Source of the DNA: Vibrio sp. ES.051
GTDB lineage: Bacteria; Pseudomonadota; Gammaproteobacteria; Enterobacterales; Vibrionaceae
Length of the DNA: 64,000 nt
Direction: 5' to 3'
Assembly (NCBI RefSeq): GCF_002563795.1
Contig: NZ_PDJL01000004.1
Span: 434,001-498,000, forward strand
Each line of letters starts with the position of its first letter. Position 1 is the stretch's first letter. The position numbers and the translations under genes were made by a program. Shown here one piece after another: positions 17,700 to 27,006 of the stretch. The notes under the pieces are model-generated. The model saw only the letters and a list, made by a program, of their open reading frames with translations. It made no database searches and was not told the DNA's origin.

Positions 17700-18887
17700 A
17701 TGGCGAGCATTGAAGCTGCATTAGCCGAGATTAAACGCGGTGTTGAAGAGCTGATTCCAGAAGAAGAGCTTATCACAAAATTAAAAGAAGACCGTCCTTT
17801 ACGAATCAAATTAGGGGCGGATCCAACAGCACCGGATATTCACCTAGGTCACACGGTTATTTTCAATAAGCTTCGCTTGTTCCAAGAACTAGGCCACGAA
17901 GTGACGTTCCTGATCGGCGATTTCACTGCAATGGTTGGTGACCCAACAGGTAAAAACACAACACGTCCCCCCCTCAGTCGTGAAGACGTATTGCGTAATG
18001 CCGAGACTTATAAAGAGCAGGTTTTCAAAATTCTAGATCCTGCTAAGACTAAGGTTCAATTTAACTCAGAGTGGTTATCGGAATTAGGGGCGGAAGGTAT
18101 GATTCGCCTAGCTGCTAATCAAACCGTGGCGCGCATGCTGGAACGTGATGATTTTAAAAAGCGTTACTCAGGTGGCCAACCAATCGCCATTCATGAGTTC
18201 ATGTACCCACTTTTACAAGGCTGGGACTCAGTTGCTATGGAGACTGATGTAGAGCTTGGCGGTACCGATCAGAAGTTTAACTTATTGATGGGTCGTGAGC
18301 TTCAGAAGTCGAATGGTCAAAAACCACAAGTTGTATTGATGATGCCGCTTCTTGTTGGCCTTGATGGCGAGAAGAAGATGTCTAAGTCGGCAAACAACTA
18401 CATTGGTATCAGCGAAGCACCAAGTGAAATGTTTGGCAAGATCATGTCTATTTCCGATGACCTGATGTGGAGCTACTACGAGCTATTGTCTTTCCGTCCT
18501 TTGGAAGAAATCGCGCAGTTTAAAGCAGACATTGAAGCTGGTAAAAATCCTCGTGACATCAAAGTATTGCTTGCGAAAGAAATCATTGCACGCTTCCATT
18601 GCGAAGCTGAGGCTGATGCTGCTGAGCAAGAGTTTGTGAACCGTTTTGCGAAGAACCAAATTCCTGATGAAATGCCAGAGTTTGATTTTGACGCAGGTCG
18701 TCCAGTGAGCAATCTGTTGAAAGAAGCAGGGTTATGTCCATCATCGTCAGATGCGATGCGCATGGTTAAGCAAGGTGCTGTGAAAATTGATGGCGAGAAA
18801 ATCGCGGACAGCAAATTTGCTCCAGAAGTGGGTACTTACGTGTTCCAAGTGGGGAAACGTAAATTTGCTCGTATTACTATTCAGTAA
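17700..18887 (+). CDS. tyrS: Tyrosyl-tRNA synthetase
   Basis: A 395-residue class I aminoacyl-tRNA synthetase that charges tRNA-Tyr in the cytoplasm. The HIGH-type signature is HLGH (about residue 48, DIHLGHTVI). The KMSKS loop is KKMSKS (about residue 228). The C-terminal S4-like RNA-binding domain starts near residue 335 ([12 protein letters not shown]). GGGAG precedes the ATG by about 9 nt. It is divergent from the ShyC-like gene, with its own terminator downstream. This is the TyrZ-like long-spaced type by appearance, distinct from E. coli TyrS. Confidence 0.95.
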   Translation: MASIEAALAEIKRGVEELIPEEELITKLKEDRPLRIKLGADPTAPDIHLGHTVIFNKLRLFQELGHEVTFLIGDFTAMVGDPTGKNTTRPPLSREDVLRNAETYKEQVFKILDPAKTKVQFNSEWLSELGAEGMIRLAANQTVARMLERDDFKKRYSGGQPIAIHEFMYPLLQGWDSVAMETDVELGGTDQKFNLLMGRELQKSNGQKPQVVLMMPLLVGLDGEKKMSKSANNYIGISEAPSEMFGKIMSISDDLMWSYYELLSFRPLEEIAQFKADIEAGKNPRDIKVLLAKEIIARFHCEAEADAAEQEFVNRFAKNQIPDEMPEFDFDAGRPVSNLLKEAGLCPSSSDAMRMVKQGAVKIDGEKIADSKFAPEVGTYVFQVGKRKFARITIQ

Positions 18888-18913
18888 TTACTAATCAATA
18901 ATCACTGCAAATG

Positions 18914-18938
18914 AAAGCGCCTAATGGCGCTTTTTTTT
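18914..18938 (+). terminator. tyrS terminator
   Basis: AAAGCGCC, 4-nt loop, GGCGC, then eight T; 27 nt after the tyrS stop. Confidence 0.92.
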
Positions 18939-19028
18939 GTATAAAAATTTAGCGAAAACGGCAAAGTAAAACTTCCAAACATGTTGAACTTTGTTACTAT
19001 ACTCGCGCTGCCAATAATGGCAGTGTTA

Positions 19029-19312
19029 TCGGAGATTTACATGAACAATACCGACCATCCTCCCAGTCGTTGGGTGAGTAAGAGCAAGGGAGCGAAATAA
19101 CCCGCTTCGGTATTGGCGATCTCCGCCTTACCTAAGTGGTGAGGCATCTTTTCTAATTTTCTTCTCGTTATTTCCTTCATACATTCTGAATAGACAGTGC
19201 ATCCGCATTGGTTTTCTCTGTGCATCTTAATTGTTGTGTGTCTTTAAGTATGCAAGATTGACTTTGCGCGCCTTGTCGATGGTCGTTACCAATGCCAATC
19301 GGGAGATTCGCC
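19029..19312 (+). promoter_or_regulatory. Structured leader with mutually exclusive Shine-Dalgarno pairing before an mgtE-like gene
   Basis: A roughly 280-nt leader. CGGAGAT (19030-19036, the leader ORF's Shine-Dalgarno) pairs with ATCTCCG (19119-19125), and CAATACCG (19046-19053) pairs with CGGTATTG (19108-19115). The segment GGCGATCTCC (19115-19124) can instead pair with GGAGATTCGCC (19302-19312, one bulged U), which holds the Shine-Dalgarno of the mgtE-like gene. A hairpin GCCTTACC/GGTGAGGC (19125-19145) followed by a T-rich stretch could be an attenuator. GCATTGGT/ACCAATGC (19205-19212, 19288-19295) forms a further stem. A Mg2+- or translation-sensing switch is inferred. I do not recognise it as the M-box or the mgtA leader. 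Confidence 0.6.
19041..19100 (+). CDS. Candidate 19-residue leader peptide of the mgtE-like gene
   Basis: ATG with CGGAGAT 5 nt upstream, coding for MNNTDHPPSRWVSKSKGAK and a TAA stop. The DHPP segment resembles the acidic/proline-rich leader peptides that stall or destabilise ribosomes (for example E. coli MgtL). Both its Shine-Dalgarno and codons 2-5 lie in the long-range stem of the leader. Translation of this ORF would therefore decide which alternative structure forms. Peptide function is inferred from position and composition only. Confidence 0.45.
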   Translation: MNNTDHPPSRWVSKSKGAK

Positions 19313-20145
19313 ATGACGGTAATGAACAACACTTTTATTGAAACAACACCAAACTTTTCTGAAGTAGAAATTGGTGCCGCTCGCAATGCATTTTTGCAGT
19401 ATGAGCAAGAGCAACAAGTCCATTTGCTTACGATCATGCCGATTGATGAGGCTGTAGGTATTTTGCAGCATTGCTCTGTCAGTTATGCGAACGGCCTTAT
19501 CACTCAGTTGGAGCAGGCTGGTTATGATAAACGTGCACGCCATTATGCATACCAACTAGATTTGCATATGTCTGGGGTTAATACGCATTATGATTACCTG
19601 TTTACTGGGGGCTTGAGGCATATTAAACGACATATAGGTTGGAGTATCGGCCTCGCTTTGCTTGGTATTATCTCGGGATTGATTATTGCGCAATATGAAA
19701 ACACATCGAGCCAGCTAGCTTTGCTCGCGGCATATATACCAGTGATTGCTGCGACTGGTGGTCACACTGGTACCCAAGCTACCACATTAGTGATTCGCAC
19801 GTTTTCGGTCGGGGAGCTCAATAAGCGGCAATGGGCAGTGATATTGTGGAAAGAAAGCCGAATCGCACTGTGTCTTGGGTTGGTTATTGCGTTAATGATT
19901 ATGTGTTTAGTGGCAGTCTATCTATAGGGGAGGTTGAGCTAACCGATATCGCCTTAGTACTTACTGTCGCTTTATCATCTAAGTGACTATTTTCTACAAC
20001 ATTAGGTGGGCTGTTACCAATTATTGCACGAGCTTGCAAGCTGGACCCAGCTGTATTGGTGAGTCTAGTGCTGGCATCTATCGTCGATATTTCAGGGATG
20101 TGGATATACTTTAATGTGGTGAACTATTTCTTGGGTATCGCCTGA
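19313..20145 (+). pseudogene. Broken MgtE-like magnesium transporter gene (frameshift and stop)
   Basis: The first frame (19313-19927) codes for a short MgtE-like N domain without CBS domains, then membrane segments and the family's pore-region motif (ATGGHTGTQATTLVIR). It ends at TAG 19925. In the frame of 19921 the protein continues (GEVELTDIALVLTVALSSK), meets a TGA at 19984, then resumes as GGLLPIIARACKLDPAVLV, ending at TGA 20143. The pieces match the MgtE C terminus, so the gene has lost one base near 19920 and gained a stop. ATG 19313 has GGGAG 8 nt upstream. The 3' end overlaps the converging dacB gene by 22 nt. Sequencing error could explain one lesion but hardly both. Confidence 0.75.
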
Positions 20146-21545
20146 CTAAAGTTCACAATGTCACTATAAAAAAGCTGCTCAAAATGTGTAATAGGGGCGA
20201 TGACAGGTTTGTTATTGTCCCTTTTTTCTGGGAAGTAGTCTGAAACAAACTGAACAAAAACGGTATTAGGTTGACCCTTTTTATCCAAGCCATATCCGGC
20301 CATGTTGTAAGTTCCGTAGAGAGAGCCACTTTTGGCAACTAATTGGCCTTTAATCGGTGGCTTACGCATACTTGGACGATATTTTAATGTGCCTGACTCA
20401 CCTGATTTTGGCATGATGGCAATAAGCTGAAGTTCATGCTCATGTTGCCAGATGTAGCGTAGTATATCGGCCATTTTTGTTGCAGAGATTCGGTTGTTTC
20501 TTGACAGGCCAGAACCATCTTCCAAGCGAGCGTTTCTAATATCAATGCCCGTGTTGGCAAAAATGATTTGTTTGATTGCTTCAGTGCCGTTATTGAAGCT
20601 GCCTGGCTGAACAAAAAATTTAGCCCCTAGCGTTTTAGTGAGCGTATCTGCAATCAAGTTATCCGAGTTTTTAAGCATCTCTTCGAGTAGTTCTGGAAGA
20701 GGGGCCGATTGATGCATGGCGATAAGTTTACGTTGCTTCTCTGGAGCTGACCCGATTTTTATTTCACCTGTTAAATCAATATTGAGTTGCTCAAGAAGAG
20801 TAGTTAGCACTTGACTGGTATAGCTTTCTGCATCTTGAATTGCAAAGTTTAATGGTAGTGGCTTGTCTCTATCAACGAGGCAGCCAGTTAGTTGATAATT
20901 GTTGTCTGGATGAGCGATTAAGCCTAAATCACAATGGCGGCTTTTTTGTATCGTTTTAGAGACGGTTTCAACCGAAGTGGTCACTTGAATAGGTTGGTGC
21001 TTTGGAACATGAACCCGAGTTTTTCCGGTTTTTTGGGTATATATAGAGGCTTGCACACAGTTTTTGTTGAGTATGATCGTTGAGGCTGGCGCGCTATAGC
21101 AAACCCCTAAAATATCCCATGGCCAACCTACTGCCCGGTTGTAGCCGGTAAAGGCACTGTTATCGAGCCATAGATCACCCTCAATACGTTTTAAGCCGTT
21201 TTTCTTAGCCAGAGTTAGCAACGCTTTTAAATCTTTAGTTTGTAACGTGGGATCACCGACAAAGTAAATAGTCACATCTGAGTTGGATGACTCAAGCTTA
21301 GTTTGAAAGCTAAAGTGATCATCCAGCTCCAGCTTTGCGGCGAGTGCCGTGACTAGTTTTAGTGTGCTAGCAGGTGGAAACAGTTGTTCGGTAGGACGAA
21401 TGCCTGTCAGTTTGGCGTTACTGCCGAGTTTCTCTGCAACTAAGCTAATACGTGAGCCTTCTGGTAACACCTTTTGATGAGGGGACGCTTGTGAAGCGGC
21501 TGAAAGCAATAATGAAAATACGAGTAAGGACCAACGTGAACGCAT
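20124..21545 (-). CDS. dacB: D-alanyl-D-alanine carboxypeptidase/endopeptidase PBP4
   Basis: A 473-residue periplasmic penicillin-binding protein (S13 family) that trims pentapeptides and cleaves crosslinks in peptidoglycan. Residues 1-20 are a signal peptide (LLVFSLLLSAASQA). The three active-site motifs are present: SXXK as STLK (about residue 60), SXN as SDN (about 293), and KTG as KSG (about 403). Length matches PBP4. The 3' end overlaps the tail of the converging mgtE remnant by 22 nt. No terminator is evident there. Confidence 0.93.
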   Translation of the reverse strand: MRSRWSLLVFSLLLSAASQASPHQKVLPEGSRISLVAEKLGSNAKLTGIRPTEQLFPPASTLKLVTALAAKLELDDHFSFQTKLESSNSDVTIYFVGDPTLQTKDLKALLTLAKKNGLKRIEGDLWLDNSAFTGYNRAVGWPWDILGVCYSAPASTIILNKNCVQASIYTQKTGKTRVHVPKHQPIQVTTSVETVSKTIQKSRHCDLGLIAHPDNNYQLTGCLVDRDKPLPLNFAIQDAESYTSQVLTTLLEQLNIDLTGEIKIGSAPEKQRKLIAMHQSAPLPELLEEMLKNSDNLIADTLTKTLGAKFFVQPGSFNNGTEAIKQIIFANTGIDIRNARLEDGSGLSRNNRISATKMADILRYIWQHEHELQLIAIMPKSGESGTLKYRPSMRKPPIKGQLVAKSGSLYGTYNMAGYGLDKKGQPNTVFVQFVSDYFPEKRDNNKPVIAPITHFEQLFYSDIVNFSQAIPKK

Positions 21546-21682
21546 AGTGGTACTTTCTGAGGTGAGTGGTGTGATTGAGTATACGCAAGTCCTTTCAATA
21601 TGCTAGACGCTCAAAGCAATGCTTTGTTTGTGAGGTCATTATGAGACAAATCAAGAAAAGGGGCGCAATTCGGAATGAAGAA

Positions 21683-21708
21683 TAAAATGCCCGCGTGATG
21701 CGGGCACT
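21683..21708 (-). terminator. ompU terminator
   Basis: On the minus strand: TGCCCGC, 5-nt loop, GCGGGCA, then TTTTATT, about 25 nt after the ompU stop codon. Confidence 0.8.
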
Positions 21709-21732
21709 TCATCTTCTAATCAAAGGCTGGAA

Positions 21733-22746
21733 TTAGAAGTCGTAGCGTAGACCTAGCGCTAGCTCATCTTCAGCGTTGATCTCATTTGCTTGAGTGTTAC
21801 CGCCTACTGCACCTAATTTGTCGCCCGAGTCGATTAGGTTAAAGTTGTAAGAAACATAACCGCGGAAGTTAGGTTTAAAGTAGTAAGATGCATCAACAGC
21901 GACGTTGTTTGCAGACGTTTCATCGTTAGTTTCTGCATTGTTGTACGTTGTTGTGAACACGGTTTGACCTAGGGTGTAAGCACCTGCTAGCTCGTAACCA
22001 GTGTAGTCACCGTCTTTCTTCGCTTTTTCACCGTCAGTGAAGACACCAGCGAAGTATAGGTCGCCCATAGTGTAAGATGCCGCTAGCATGTATTCGTTCG
22101 CTTCGTCTTGGTCAGCGTAACCAGTACCGAGTTCAAGACCAGTGTCTGCGACAGTGTAGATTGCAGATAGTGAGTAGCCGTCTTGACCATTATCTGTGTA
22201 CTCTGTGCCATTGGAGTTTTCTTCACGGTCAGCAAAACGGTAGCTTGCTTTAATGTTTAGGTTTTCGAATTGACCTTTGTAAGCCATCATGTTGTCTGAA
22301 CGGTCTGCTACAGCCAGTTTGTCTGCCGCAGAGTTACCGTGGTAAGCCATGATATCTGTGAAATCAGTGATGACGCCTAGTGCACCATCGTTTTTACCAT
22401 AAGTCACTTCACCGAAAGCACCACCAAGACCAGCGTAAGCGTAACGAGTGTCTAGATTGCTGCTGTCTTTGTTTACGTCGCTATCAACGCCGCCTTGTTC
22501 GTTAGTCGTGAATTCACCTTCCCAGAAACCAACGCCGTATAGGCTGTCGTTGATTGCTTGAATACCAAGGAAGTTTAGACGGATACGAGAGTTGTCTTGA
22601 GCGTCGCCATCTTTCATAGATAGACGTGCTTCAGCACGGCCGCCCATTTCTAAAGAAGTGCCATCTTGGTTGTAAAGCTCAGCGGCGTTTACGCCAGTTG
22701 CCATAGCTGCTGCAGATACAGAAAGGGCGATTAATGTCTTTTTCAT
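21733..22746 (-). CDS. ompU: Outer-membrane porin OmpU
   Basis: A 337-residue general porin of the outer membrane. Signal peptide residues 1-21 (cleaved before AELYNQDG). The mature protein has alternating amphipathic beta strands, the family's EMGGRAEARLS start and a C-terminal aromatic residue (LALGLRYDF) for outer-membrane assembly. In V. cholerae OmpU is strongly activated by ToxR. Here a long AT-rich upstream region with phased TTTNA motifs is consistent with that. Codon use looks like a highly expressed gene. Strain-variable surface loops are expected. Confidence 0.92.
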   Translation of the reverse strand: MKKTLIALSVSAAAMATGVNAAELYNQDGTSLEMGGRAEARLSMKDGDAQDNSRIRLNFLGIQAINDSLYGVGFWEGEFTTNEQGGVDSDVNKDSSNLDTRYAYAGLGGAFGEVTYGKNDGALGVITDFTDIMAYHGNSAADKLAVADRSDNMMAYKGQFENLNIKASYRFADREENSNGTEYTDNGQDGYSLSAIYTVADTGLELGTGYADQDEANEYMLAASYTMGDLYFAGVFTDGEKAKKDGDYTGYELAGAYTLGQTVFTTTYNNAETNDETSANNVAVDASYYFKPNFRGYVSYNFNLIDSGDKLGAVGGNTQANEINAEDELALGLRYDF

Positions 22747-23210
22747 CTTATTTATCCTAGTTAGCTGTCCATAATCATTGTTATATAGGGGGAGAGATAA
22801 TCTCTCACAAGCTGTTGGTCTATAATTGACTGAATGAGCGATATCATTCGCGCTTGTTTAAACCTTTCATTAAACAACTTGCTGGACATGTTTTACTGCT
22901 AAAGTTTCCATATGAGGTAGTAAAATGATATAAATTCCAATGATGAACGCTGTTTTATTAGGCTATTTTTGTTTTAAGTTTTTGTTTTTGATTGTGTTTT
23001 TTTTGAAGTTGGCTTTGCTTGGTATTGATTAAGTTTTATCTTTATTGATGTTTTTTATGTAATGAATTGTTTTGTTTTTCAACAAATTGCGATGATGTTT
23101 CATTCTAAAAGTCACTTGTATTATTATGCCGGAAAAGCATAGTGTTGCTGCTGTTCGAATTAGGATGATTTCATTTGGGAGTTTGTTTACACTAGATAAT
23201 ATTCATGTTT
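22747..23210 (-). promoter_or_regulatory. Long AT-rich ompU upstream region with phased TTTNA repeats
   Basis: There is no gene in this stretch. The part at 22950-23110 is strongly T-rich on the plus strand (A-rich on the ompU coding strand). TTTNA pentamers start at 22972, 22987 and 23002, exactly 15 bp apart. ToxR-type sites in Vibrio are described as repeated TNAAA/TTTNA elements, so these are candidate ToxR (and H-NS) targets; the 15-bp spacing differs from the common 10-bp phasing. The greA promoter lies at the right-hand end. Confidence 0.45.
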
Positions 23211-23216
23211 AAACGC

Positions 23217-23250
23217 ACTACTCGGTCCGACGACAGGGTGGTTTTTTTTT
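23217..23250 (+). terminator. Attenuator in the greA leader (GraL-like)
   Basis: ACTACTC (23217-23223) pairs with GGGTGGT (23236-23242), including G-U pairs, across a 12-nt loop, followed directly by nine T. It lies 34 nt upstream of the greA start, downstream of a TAATAT -10-like element at 23196-23201. E. coli greA has a leader terminator that yields the GraL small RNA. This looks like its counterpart. Confidence 0.6.
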
Positions 23251-23283
23251 GTCCAAAGACCTATTTGGGCTTGAGGTTATAAA

Positions 23284-23757
23284 ATGGAAAAAGTTCCAAT
23301 GACACTACGTGGTGAGCAAAAACTACGTACAGAACTCGATCGTCTTCTTAAGCTGCGTCCTCAAATTTCAGAGGCGATTGCTGAAGCTCGTGAATTAGGT
23401 GATTTAAAAGAAAACGCAGAATATCATGCTGCTCGAGAAGAGCAGGGGATCTGTGAAGCGCAAATTCGTGACATTGAATACAAACTGTCTGTTGCTCAAG
23501 TTATTGATGTGACCAAGATTGAAAATACAGGTAAAGTCATTTTTGGCTCAACCGTGACTTTGATTGATATTGATACCGACGAAGAAAAAACGTACCAAAT
23601 TGTCGGTGATGATGAAGCGGATATTAAAGCTGGACGTATTTCTGTCAGTTCTCCAATTGCTCGTGGCCTTATCGGTAAAATGGAAGGTGACGAGGTTGCT
23701 ATCCAGACTCCGGGCGGCGCTAAAGATTTCGAAATTGACCGAGTTGAATACATCTAA
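23284..23757 (+). CDS. greA: Transcription elongation factor GreA
   Basis: A 157-residue cytoplasmic factor that binds the RNA polymerase secondary channel and stimulates cleavage of backtracked transcripts. The N-terminal coiled coil has the tip acidic residues ([19 protein letters not shown] region, about residues 38-55). The C-terminal FKBP-like domain ends with [22 protein letters not shown] is the Shine-Dalgarno, 7 nt upstream. A strong bidirectional terminator separates it from converging yhbY. Confidence 0.96.
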   Translation: MEKVPMTLRGEQKLRTELDRLLKLRPQISEAIAEARELGDLKENAEYHAAREEQGICEAQIRDIEYKLSVAQVIDVTKIENTGKVIFGSTVTLIDIDTDEEKTYQIVGDDEADIKAGRISVSSPIARGLIGKMEGDEVAIQTPGGAKDFEIDRVEYI

Positions 23758-23793
23758 GTGGTAGAGGTTGCGCTCTTACTGCTCATCAAATGC

Positions 23794-23823
23794 AAAAAAA
23801 GGTCGCCAATGGCGACCTTTTTT
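23794..23823. terminator. Bidirectional terminator greA/yhbY
   Basis: AAAAAAAGGTCGCC, AAT loop, GGCGACCTTTTTT, between two converging genes. Confidence 0.93.
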
Positions 23824-23839
23824 CAACAACATAAGTGAA

Positions 23840-24136
23840 TTACTTACGAGGAATTTCGATTTTACGCTCTTCAGACTGGCGGTATAGTACAAGCACTTTA
23901 CCAATGGTCTGAACTTTTTCTGCGCCTGTCTCACGTACGATAGCGTCGATGATTAGCTGTTTTGTCTCACGATCTTCTGAAGCAACTTTTACCTTGATCA
24001 GTTCATGATGGTTTAGAGCGATTTCAATTTCTGCTAGCACGGCTTCGGTAAGTCCATTTGCGCCCATTAGCACAACAGGTTTTAAACTGTGAGCCAGGCC
24101 TTTAAGGTGCTGCTTTTGTTTGGTGCTTAGGTTCAT
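23840..24136 (-). CDS. yhbY: Ribosome assembly RNA-binding protein YhbY
   Basis: A 98-residue CRM-domain protein that associates with pre-50S particles. Family features are the start (LSTKQKQHLKGLAHSLKPVV), the conserved GANGLTEAVLAEIE and the C-terminal GKVLVLYR strand. It is divergent from rlmE, the usual gammaproteobacterial arrangement. Confidence 0.95.
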   Translation of the reverse strand: MNLSTKQKQHLKGLAHSLKPVVLMGANGLTEAVLAEIEIALNHHELIKVKVASEDRETKQLIIDAIVRETGAEKVQTIGKVLVLYRQSEERKIEIPRK

Positions 24137-24274
24137 TACGCGGCCAATTTTCTATAAAATAAGGGTTGAAAAAAGCTATTTTAACGCCATCTATTGCTGA
24201 AGACTATAATTTATTGAGTAATAGGTAGCGCCTATTAAAACAATAGCTCCAATTTGCGCCTTGTTGGGATTAAA

Positions 24275-24904
24275 ATGAGTAAACAAAAACATTCGGCTAG
24301 TTCTGGTCGTTGGTTGAAAGAACACTTTGATGATAAATACGCGAATGAAGCTCGTAAAAAAGGTTATCGCTCACGTGCTTATTTCAAGATCGATGAGATT
24401 CAAACAAAAGATAAATTGTTAAAGCCAGGTATGACAGTTGTCGATTTGGGGGCTGCTCCAGGTGGATGGTCTCAATATGCTGCTAAGATAGTAGGGGAGC
24501 GTGGTCAAGTTATTGCGTGTGATTTGTTACCAATGGATCCAATAGCTGGCGTCAGCTTTTTACAAGGCGATTTTCGTGATGATGCAGTATTGGACGCTTT
24601 ACTGGAAAGAATCCAACCTTCAATGGTCGACGTAGTAATGTCTGATATGGCGCCTAACATTGCGGGGAATAACTCAGTCGATCAACCACGGGCTATGTAT
24701 TTAGTTGAATTGGCTTTAGATATGTGTCGACAAGTTCTAGCGCCTAATGGTAGTTTTGTCGTAAAGGTTTTTCAGGGCGAAGGCTTTGATCAATACGTGA
24801 AAGAAGTCCGAGACATGTTTAAAGTCGTAAAAATCAGAAAACCAGACTCATCGCGAGCTCGCTCTCGAGAAGTCTTTGTTGTAGCCTCCGGTTACAAAGG
24901 TTAA
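24275..24904 (+). CDS. rlmE: 23S rRNA (uridine-2552-2'-O)-methyltransferase
   Basis: A 209-residue RrmJ/FtsJ methyltransferase that modifies U2552 in the ribosomal A-loop of the 50S subunit. The SAM site is [12 protein letters not shown] (about residue 58). The catalytic tetrad K-D-K-E is suggested by [30 protein letters not shown] and SREVFVV. I chose the ATG at 24275 ([13 protein letters not shown]), with GGGA upstream, over an upstream TTG that adds seven non-conserved residues. It precedes ftsH as in most gammaproteobacteria; the heat-shock operon is known in E. coli. Confidence 0.95.
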   Translation: MSKQKHSASSGRWLKEHFDDKYANEARKKGYRSRAYFKIDEIQTKDKLLKPGMTVVDLGAAPGGWSQYAAKIVGERGQVIACDLLPMDPIAGVSFLQGDFRDDAVLDALLERIQPSMVDVVMSDMAPNIAGNNSVDQPRAMYLVELALDMCRQVLAPNGSFVVKVFQGEGFDQYVKEVRDMFKVVKIRKPDSSRARSREVFVVASGYKG

Positions 24905-24940
24905 CCATTTTGCTCTCTCGGGAGCGTGTTAACACTATAG

Positions 24941-24960
24941 CTACAGTGAATGAACTGTAG
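24941..24960 (+). promoter_or_regulatory. Hairpin in the rlmE-ftsH gap
   Basis: CTACAGT, 6-nt loop, ACTGTAG, a perfect 7-bp stem 43 nt before the ftsH start, without a T-run. A processing or stabilising element is inferred. Confidence 0.4.
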
Positions 24961-25003
24961 TACCCTACCTTTAATTACAATTAGTTATCGAGAGGCTTAC
25001 ACC

Positions 25004-26986
25004 TTGAGTGACATGGCAAAAAATTTAATTCTGTGGCTTGTTATCGCCGTCGTATTGATGTCGGTATTCCAGAGCTTTGGCCCTGGAGAAAGCAATGGCA
25101 GAACCGTGGATTACACCACGTTTGTACAGGAAGTTGGTCAAGGCCAGATTCAAGAAGCAACTTTTAAAGACGGTGAAATTAGCTTCGTTCGTCGTGGCGG
25201 TGGTGCCAAAATGGTTACTTACATGCCAGTGTATGACCAAAAGATTCTGGATGACCTAATTAATCAAAACGTGAAAGTGCAAGGTACGCCGCCGGAAGAG
25301 CAGAGCTTACTGGGAACGATTTTCATTTCTTGGTTCCCAATGATCTTACTCATTGGTGTGTGGATTTTCTTCATGCGTCAAATGCAAGGCGGCGGTGGTA
25401 AAGGCGCCATGTCTTTTGGTAAGAGCAAAGCGCGTATGATGAGCGAAGAGCAAATCAAGACAAGTTTTGCTGACGTTGCAGGGTGTGACGAAGCAAAAGA
25501 AGATGTAAAAGAGCTAGTTGACTACTTGCGTGATCCTAGCCGCTTCCAAAAGCTGGGCGGTAAGATTCCAACGGGCGTATTAATGGTTGGCCCTCCAGGT
25601 ACTGGTAAAACGCTTCTAGCGAAAGCCATTGCTGGTGAAGCTAAAGTGCCATTCTTTACTATCTCTGGTTCTGACTTTGTCGAAATGTTCGTTGGTGTAG
25701 GTGCATCTCGTGTGCGTGACATGTTCGAACAAGCGAAGAAAGCGGCACCATGTATCATCTTCATCGATGAAATCGATGCTGTCGGTCGTCAGCGTGGTGC
25801 TGGTGTTGGTGGTGGTCACGATGAACGTGAACAAACGCTCAACCAAATGCTTGTTGAGATGGATGGTTTTGAGGGTAATGAAGGTATTATCGTTATCGCT
25901 GCGACTAACCGCCCAGACGTACTTGACCCAGCCTTGCTACGCCCAGGTCGTTTTGATCGCCAAGTTGTGGTTGGACTTCCAGACGTTCGAGGTCGCGAGC
26001 AAATCCTGAAAGTTCACATGCGTAAGGTTCCTTTAGCGGGTGACGTAGAACCATCGCTTATCGCGCGTGGTACTCCAGGCTTCTCTGGTGCGGATCTGGC
26101 AAACCTAGTTAACGAAGCGGCTCTATTTGCTGCGCGTGGTAACAAACGCAATGTTTCTATGGTTGAGTTTGAACTGGCAAAAGACAAAATCATGATGGGC
26201 GCAGAGCGACGTTCTATGGTCATGTCTGAAGAGACGAAAGAGTCTACGGCTTACCACGAAGCGGGTCACGCGATAGTTGGTCGTTTAGTGCCTGAGCACG
26301 ATCCGGTGTACAAAGTATCTATTATCCCACGTGGTCGAGCGCTAGGTGTGACAATGTACTTGCCAGAGCAAGATCGTGTGAGCATGTCTCGTCAGCATCT
26401 AGAGTCAATGATTTCTAGCTTGTACGGCGGTCGTCTAGCGGAAGAGCTTATCTACGGTGCGGATAAAGTATCAACAGGTGCTTCTAACGATATTGAGCGC
26501 GCCACTGATATCGCTCGTAAAATGGTGACGCAATGGGGCTTCTCTGAAAAACTGGGTCCTCTGTTGTATGCAGAAGACGAAGGTGAGGTGTTCCTTGGAC
26601 GTAGTGTTACTCAGACAAAACACATGTCTGACGACACAGCGAAGTTGATTGATGATGAAGTTCGCCAAATCATCGACCGCAACTATGACCGTGCGAAAAA
26701 AATTCTTGAAGCGAATATGGATATCATGCACGCAATGAAAGATGCGTTAATGAAGTATGAAACCATTGATGCTCGTCAAATTGATGACTTGATGGAGCGC
26801 AAAGCTGAGATTCGTGAGCCGGCGGGTTGGAGTGATAACTCAACTAGCAAACCAGAAGACAGCGATAAGCCTCAAGCAAAACCAGAAGTTAAAGAAGAAG
26901 CAACGGACACTGCGAAAGATGCAGAACAGTCTAGCTCTCCAGAAGATACTTCTAGCGAAGCTCCTGAAAAGAAAGACTCTGAATAA
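25004..26986 (+). CDS. ftsH: ATP-dependent zinc metalloprotease FtsH
   Basis: A 660-residue inner-membrane AAA+ protease that degrades misfolded membrane proteins and regulators such as LpxC and sigma-32. Two spans (about 5-25 and 100-125) are followed by the AAA domain: Walker A GPPGTGKT (about 196), Walker [13 protein letters not shown] and the SRH region. The zinc site HEAGH lies near residue 420. The C-terminal tail is acidic and low-complexity. I start at TTG 25004 (MSDMAKN): GAGAGG lies 8 nt upstream, whereas the ATG at 25013 is too far from it. The alternative is a protein three residues shorter. Confidence 0.95.
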   Translation: MSDMAKNLILWLVIAVVLMSVFQSFGPGESNGRTVDYTTFVQEVGQGQIQEATFKDGEISFVRRGGGAKMVTYMPVYDQKILDDLINQNVKVQGTPPEEQSLLGTIFISWFPMILLIGVWIFFMRQMQGGGGKGAMSFGKSKARMMSEEQIKTSFADVAGCDEAKEDVKELVDYLRDPSRFQKLGGKIPTGVLMVGPPGTGKTLLAKAIAGEAKVPFFTISGSDFVEMFVGVGASRVRDMFEQAKKAAPCIIFIDEIDAVGRQRGAGVGGGHDEREQTLNQMLVEMDGFEGNEGIIVIAATNRPDVLDPALLRPGRFDRQVVVGLPDVRGREQILKVHMRKVPLAGDVEPSLIARGTPGFSGADLANLVNEAALFAARGNKRNVSMVEFELAKDKIMMGAERRSMVMSEETKESTAYHEAGHAIVGRLVPEHDPVYKVSIIPRGRALGVTMYLPEQDRVSMSRQHLESMISSLYGGRLAEELIYGADKVSTGASNDIERATDIARKMVTQWGFSEKLGPLLYAEDEGEVFLGRSVTQTKHMSDDTAKLIDDEVRQIIDRNYDRAKKILEANMDIMHAMKDALMKYETIDARQIDDLMERKAEIREPAGWSDNSTSKPEDSDKPQAKPEVKEEATDTAKDAEQSSSPEDTSSEAPEKKDSE

Positions 26987-27006
26987 AAATAGTATTAGTA
27001 ATTATA

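Noticed and set aside
24950..25003. 18-residue N-terminal extension of FtsH
   Set aside because: FtsH starts at MSDMAKN or MAKN in relatives; the TTG at 25004 has a GAGAGG at proper distance.
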